64,000 nt of DNA from Spirochaetaceae bacterium. Its GTDB lineage: Bacteria > Spirochaetota > Spirochaetia > Treponematales > Treponemataceae. Positions 61,638 through 64,000 of this stretch are shown piece after piece. The first letter of the stretch is position 1, and each line of letters starts with the position of its first letter. Below the pieces are notes generated by a model. It was not told where the DNA came from. It ran no database searches and saw only the letters and a program-made list of their open reading frames with translations. The position numbers and the translations under genes are program-made. Location of the stretch: NCBI GenBank assembly GCA_017622235.1, contig JAGARN010000005.1, positions 248,001 through 312,000 on the forward strand, written 5' to 3'.

Positions 61638-63398
61638 ATGAACATAATAAAAAAACTAACCTTTGGGCTTGAAAAAAAATACAAGCTATATACGTTTCTC
61701 TCACCGTTAGCTATGCTAGGCGAAGTAGCTATGGAAGTTTTAATTCCCATTATTATGGCCAACATAATTGATGTAGGAATAGCAAATCGCAACATTGCTT
61801 ACGTAACTAAAACTGGACTTTTGATGATTGCTGCAGCTTGTTTTTCACTGTTATGTGGTGTTGCAGCTGGAAGATTTTCTGCAGTGGCAGCTACAGGGTT
61901 TTCTCATAACTTAAGACGCAGACTCTTTGCAAAGGTGCAGGATTTTGCTTTTTCCAACATGGACAAATTCGGTACTGCCTCTATGATTACAAGGTTAACT
62001 ACTGACGTAACAAATACTCAAAATACATACCAAATGCTCATACGCATATGTATCCGTTCACCTGTAATGCTTGTCAGTGCAACAATTATGGCTTGCCTTA
62101 TAAACGCCAAGCTAGCATTAGTTTTTTTTCTTGCGATTCCAATACTCGCTATTGCACTTGTAATAATAACAACTAAAGCATTTCCTCGGTTTAAAGAAAT
62201 GCTAAAAAAATACGACTCGCTAAATAATAAAATTCAAGAAAATTTAGCAGGTATTCGAGTTGTAAAATCCTTTGTCCGAGAAAGCCACGAAACGGATGAG
62301 TTCAAAAAAACAGCGGATCAATTACGTTCTGCACAAGTTAAAGCAGAAAAAATAATTATATTCAATATGCCAATTATGCAAATAATGATGTATGCTTGCA
62401 TTATTGCTATCCTGTGGAGTGGTGGCTCTATGGTAATTGGTGGCACAATGCAAACAGGTGAACTTATCAGTTTTGTAACATATGTAAACCAAATTCTAAT
62501 GTCGCTAATGATGATTTCCATGATATTTGTAATGCTTGTTCTTTCAAAGGCTTCAATATCACGTATTTCAGAAATTATTGACGAAACACCCCACATTATG
62601 GATTGTGCAGCATCATTAAATCAGATAAAAGATGGGTCTGTCGAATTCAAGAATGTAGGGTTTTCTTATAATCCAGGAATCAGTCCTCAAGTGTTACACA
62701 ATATCAATTTAAAAATTCCTTCGGGAGCTACTGTTGGCATAATTGGAGGAACAGGCTCATCTAAAACAACACTAGTTCAATTAATTCCTAGGCTTTATGA
62801 CGCAACAGAAGGACAAGTACTTGTAGGCGGAACAGACGTAAAGCAACTTGCACTAGAACCCCTTAGAAACAATGTAGCAATGGTTCTGCAAAAAAACGTG
62901 CTTTTCTCGGGTACAATAAGAGATAATTTGCTTTGGGGAGATAAAAATGCTACAGAACAAGAAATAACAGAAGCTTGCAAAGCAGCAGATGCGGATACCT
63001 TTGTACGTTCTTTCCCAGAAGGTTACCAAACAATGCTTGGTCAAGGAGGCGTAAACCTTTCTGGAGGACAAAAGCAACGTCTTTGTATCGCACGAGCATT
63101 GCTTAAAAAACCGAAAATTCTCATATTAGATGATAGCACAAGTGCAGTTGACACTGCCACAGATGCTCGAATTAGAAACGCACTTAAAAATACTTTACCA
63201 GAAACAACAAAAATAATTATTGCTCAGCGAATTACTTCTGTTCAAGAAGCAGATATGATCCTTGTTATGGACAATGGAAATCTTGTAGCAACTGGCAACC
63301 ACTCACAACTTCTGGAAACTTGTAACATATACCGGGAAGTATATGATTCGCAACAAAAAAGCAAAATTGAGGAGGATAAAAATGCCACCAATGGGTAA
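61638..63398 (+). CDS. ABC exporter half-transporter with degenerate ATP site
   Basis: The start is the ATG at 61638; an in-frame codon at 61602 lies inside the promoter. The 586 residues have a six-helix membrane domain followed by an ATPase with Walker A GGTGSSKTT, signature SGGQKQR and Walker B LILDDSTSAVD. The catalytic Glu after Walker B is Asp, typical of the degenerate half of heterodimeric exporters. No Shine-Dalgarno. The partner gene overlaps by 17 bp. Confidence 0.92.
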   Translation: MNIIKKLTFGLEKKYKLYTFLSPLAMLGEVAMEVLIPIIMANIIDVGIANRNIAYVTKTGLLMIAAACFSLLCGVAAGRFSAVAATGFSHNLRRRLFAKVQDFAFSNMDKFGTASMITRLTTDVTNTQNTYQMLIRICIRSPVMLVSATIMACLINAKLALVFFLAIPILAIALVIITTKAFPRFKEMLKKYDSLNNKIQENLAGIRVVKSFVRESHETDEFKKTADQLRSAQVKAEKIIIFNMPIMQIMMYACIIAILWSGGSMVIGGTMQTGELISFVTYVNQILMSLMMISMIFVMLVLSKASISRISEIIDETPHIMDCAASLNQIKDGSVEFKNVGFSYNPGISPQVLHNINLKIPSGATVGIIGGTGSSKTTLVQLIPRLYDATEGQVLVGGTDVKQLALEPLRNNVAMVLQKNVLFSGTIRDNLLWGDKNATEQEITEACKAADADTFVRSFPEGYQTMLGQGGVNLSGGQKQRLCIARALLKKPKILILDDSTSAVDTATDARIRNALKNTLPETTKIIIAQRITSVQEADMILVMDNGNLVATGNHSQLLETCNIYREVYDSQQKSKIEEDKNATNG

Positions 63399-64000
63399 CA
63401 ACAGGGGAAAAAACGTTCCTGGAGCGAAACCTGCCAATATTGGTCAAACCTTGGCTAGACTTTTATCCTATATGGGGAAATATAAACTACTTTATATTCC
63501 TGTTTTTATTTGTGTTTTGCTAAATTCAGGAGCCTCGATTATTGGAACGTATATGTTGCGTCCTATCCTAAACGAATATATTATTCCTTTCATTGGGCAA
63601 CAAGACCCAGATATGAGTGGATTTATAAGACTGTTAGTCATTATGGCTGCAATTTATGGACTAGGTGCAGTTGCAGGCTATGTAAATAACCGTTTGATGC
63701 TCTATATTTCAACCAATGTACTTTTTCAAATACGTTCTGAAATGTTCACTCATATGGAAAAACTACCCCTAAATTACTTTGACAAACGCACTCATGGCGA
63801 AATAATGTCTCTTTATACCAATGATACAGACACATTGCGTGATATGCTTTCACAAAGTATTCCACAGTTTTTTTCATCAATAATTACCGTGCTTGGTGTT
63901 TTTATTATGATGATTTCTTTAAGTTTGCCCTTAACCGCCGTAGTTATTGTAATGGTTGCTCTAATGATGTTTTTTACCGCACAAATCGGAAAGCACAGTG
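63382..64000 (+). CDS. ABC exporter partner subunit, 3' end missing
   Basis: The ATG at 63382 follows GAGGAGG and overlaps the stop of the upstream half-transporter. The open frame continues to the right edge (206 codons). Only the Gly/Pro-rich N terminus and part of the membrane domain (YIPVFICVLLNSGASIIGTY..., LPLTAVVIVMVALMMFF) are visible. It is the second half of the heterodimer. Confidence 0.9.
   Translation, partial: MPPMGNNRGKNVPGAKPANIGQTLARLLSYMGKYKLLYIPVFICVLLNSGASIIGTYMLRPILNEYIIPFIGQQDPDMSGFIRLLVIMAAIYGLGAVAGYVNNRLMLYISTNVLFQIRSEMFTHMEKLPLNYFDKRTHGEIMSLYTNDTDTLRDMLSQSIPQFFSSIITVLGVFIMMISLSLPLTAVVIVMVALMMFFTAQIGKHS

Noticed and set aside
1..64000. Search for mobile elements, prophage, CRISPR arrays, rRNA and a replication origin.
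   Set aside because: None seen: no transposase or integrase motifs, no phage structural genes, no repeat arrays; dnaB here sits in a ribosomal protein operon and marks no origin.

Overview
The window reads as chromosomal DNA of an AT-rich host-associated spirochaete, most likely a Treponema. Pointers are the archaeal/spirochaete-type UMP and CMP kinases, a eukaryote-like NADP isocitrate dehydrogenase, BspA-type leucine-rich repeats, many lipoproteins with loose spirochaetal lipoboxes (LSGC, FAGC, LFSC, FVAC, CVGC), a bactofilin, a PilZ protein and an HD-GYP regulator. I see no transposase, integrase, phage gene, CRISPR array or rRNA. There is one tRNA. Coding density is very high and no gap without a gene exceeds about 210 bp.

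Layout. 1-6593: envelope operon of two fibronectin-III-rich proteins (the first cut by the left edge), a small lipoprotein and a barrel-like protein. 6603-8485 (minus): coaD, then rpmF-acpP-rnc. 8539-10758: a lipoprotein, a HEAT-repeat protein, tRNA-Arg(CCG) and maf. 10883-19219: rpsB-tsf-frr-uppS-cdsA-dxr-rseP and a beta-propeller protein. 19226-22349 (minus): rpsF-ssb-rpsR-rplI-dnaB. 22438-28771 (minus): CMP kinase, Lon, and an FHA/metallophosphatase/Ser-Thr kinase cluster. 28838-33164 (minus): bactofilin-avtA-ABC importer. 33228-35598 (minus): rpsT, HU, lnt. 35785-40225: Na/Pi symporter, HTH-EIIA regulator, radC, glucosaminidase lipoprotein, UMP kinase. 40328-43252 (minus): ECF sigma, anti-sigma and a TIG/transglutaminase protein. 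43289-50197: cysS, murB, a dual cNMP-domain protein, a DUF192 lipoprotein, a TPR protein and a PilZ protein. 50251-57763: phosphodiester glycosidase, split ThrE exporter, icd, HD-GYP regulator, murI, Zn-ribbon and pentapeptide proteins, MBL hydrolase. 57753-64000: HEXXH lipoprotein, BspA-like LRR protein and a heterodimeric ABC exporter cut by the right edge.

The most interesting signal is in the gene starts. At eight starts with no Shine-Dalgarno sequence, a sigma-70-like promoter sits at one fixed geometry: a -35 hexamer, 17 bp, a -10 hexamer, exactly 6 bp, then ATG. Transcription would begin on the A of the start codon, giving leaderless mRNAs. In two divergent gene pairs (8486-8538 and 56501-56552) two such promoters interleave face to face in 52-53 bp with almost the same offsets. 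Genes with a leader have clear Shine-Dalgarno sequences and often use GTG or TTG; all eight leaderless candidates use ATG.

Other regulatory candidates are an S6:S18-like leader before rpsF, a possible switch before rpsB, tandem promoters plus a palindrome before rpmF, a palindrome abutting the lon promoter, and an inverted repeat over the start site of the HTH-EIIA gene. All coordinates and motifs were read by eye. Family names come from recognised motifs, not database searches.
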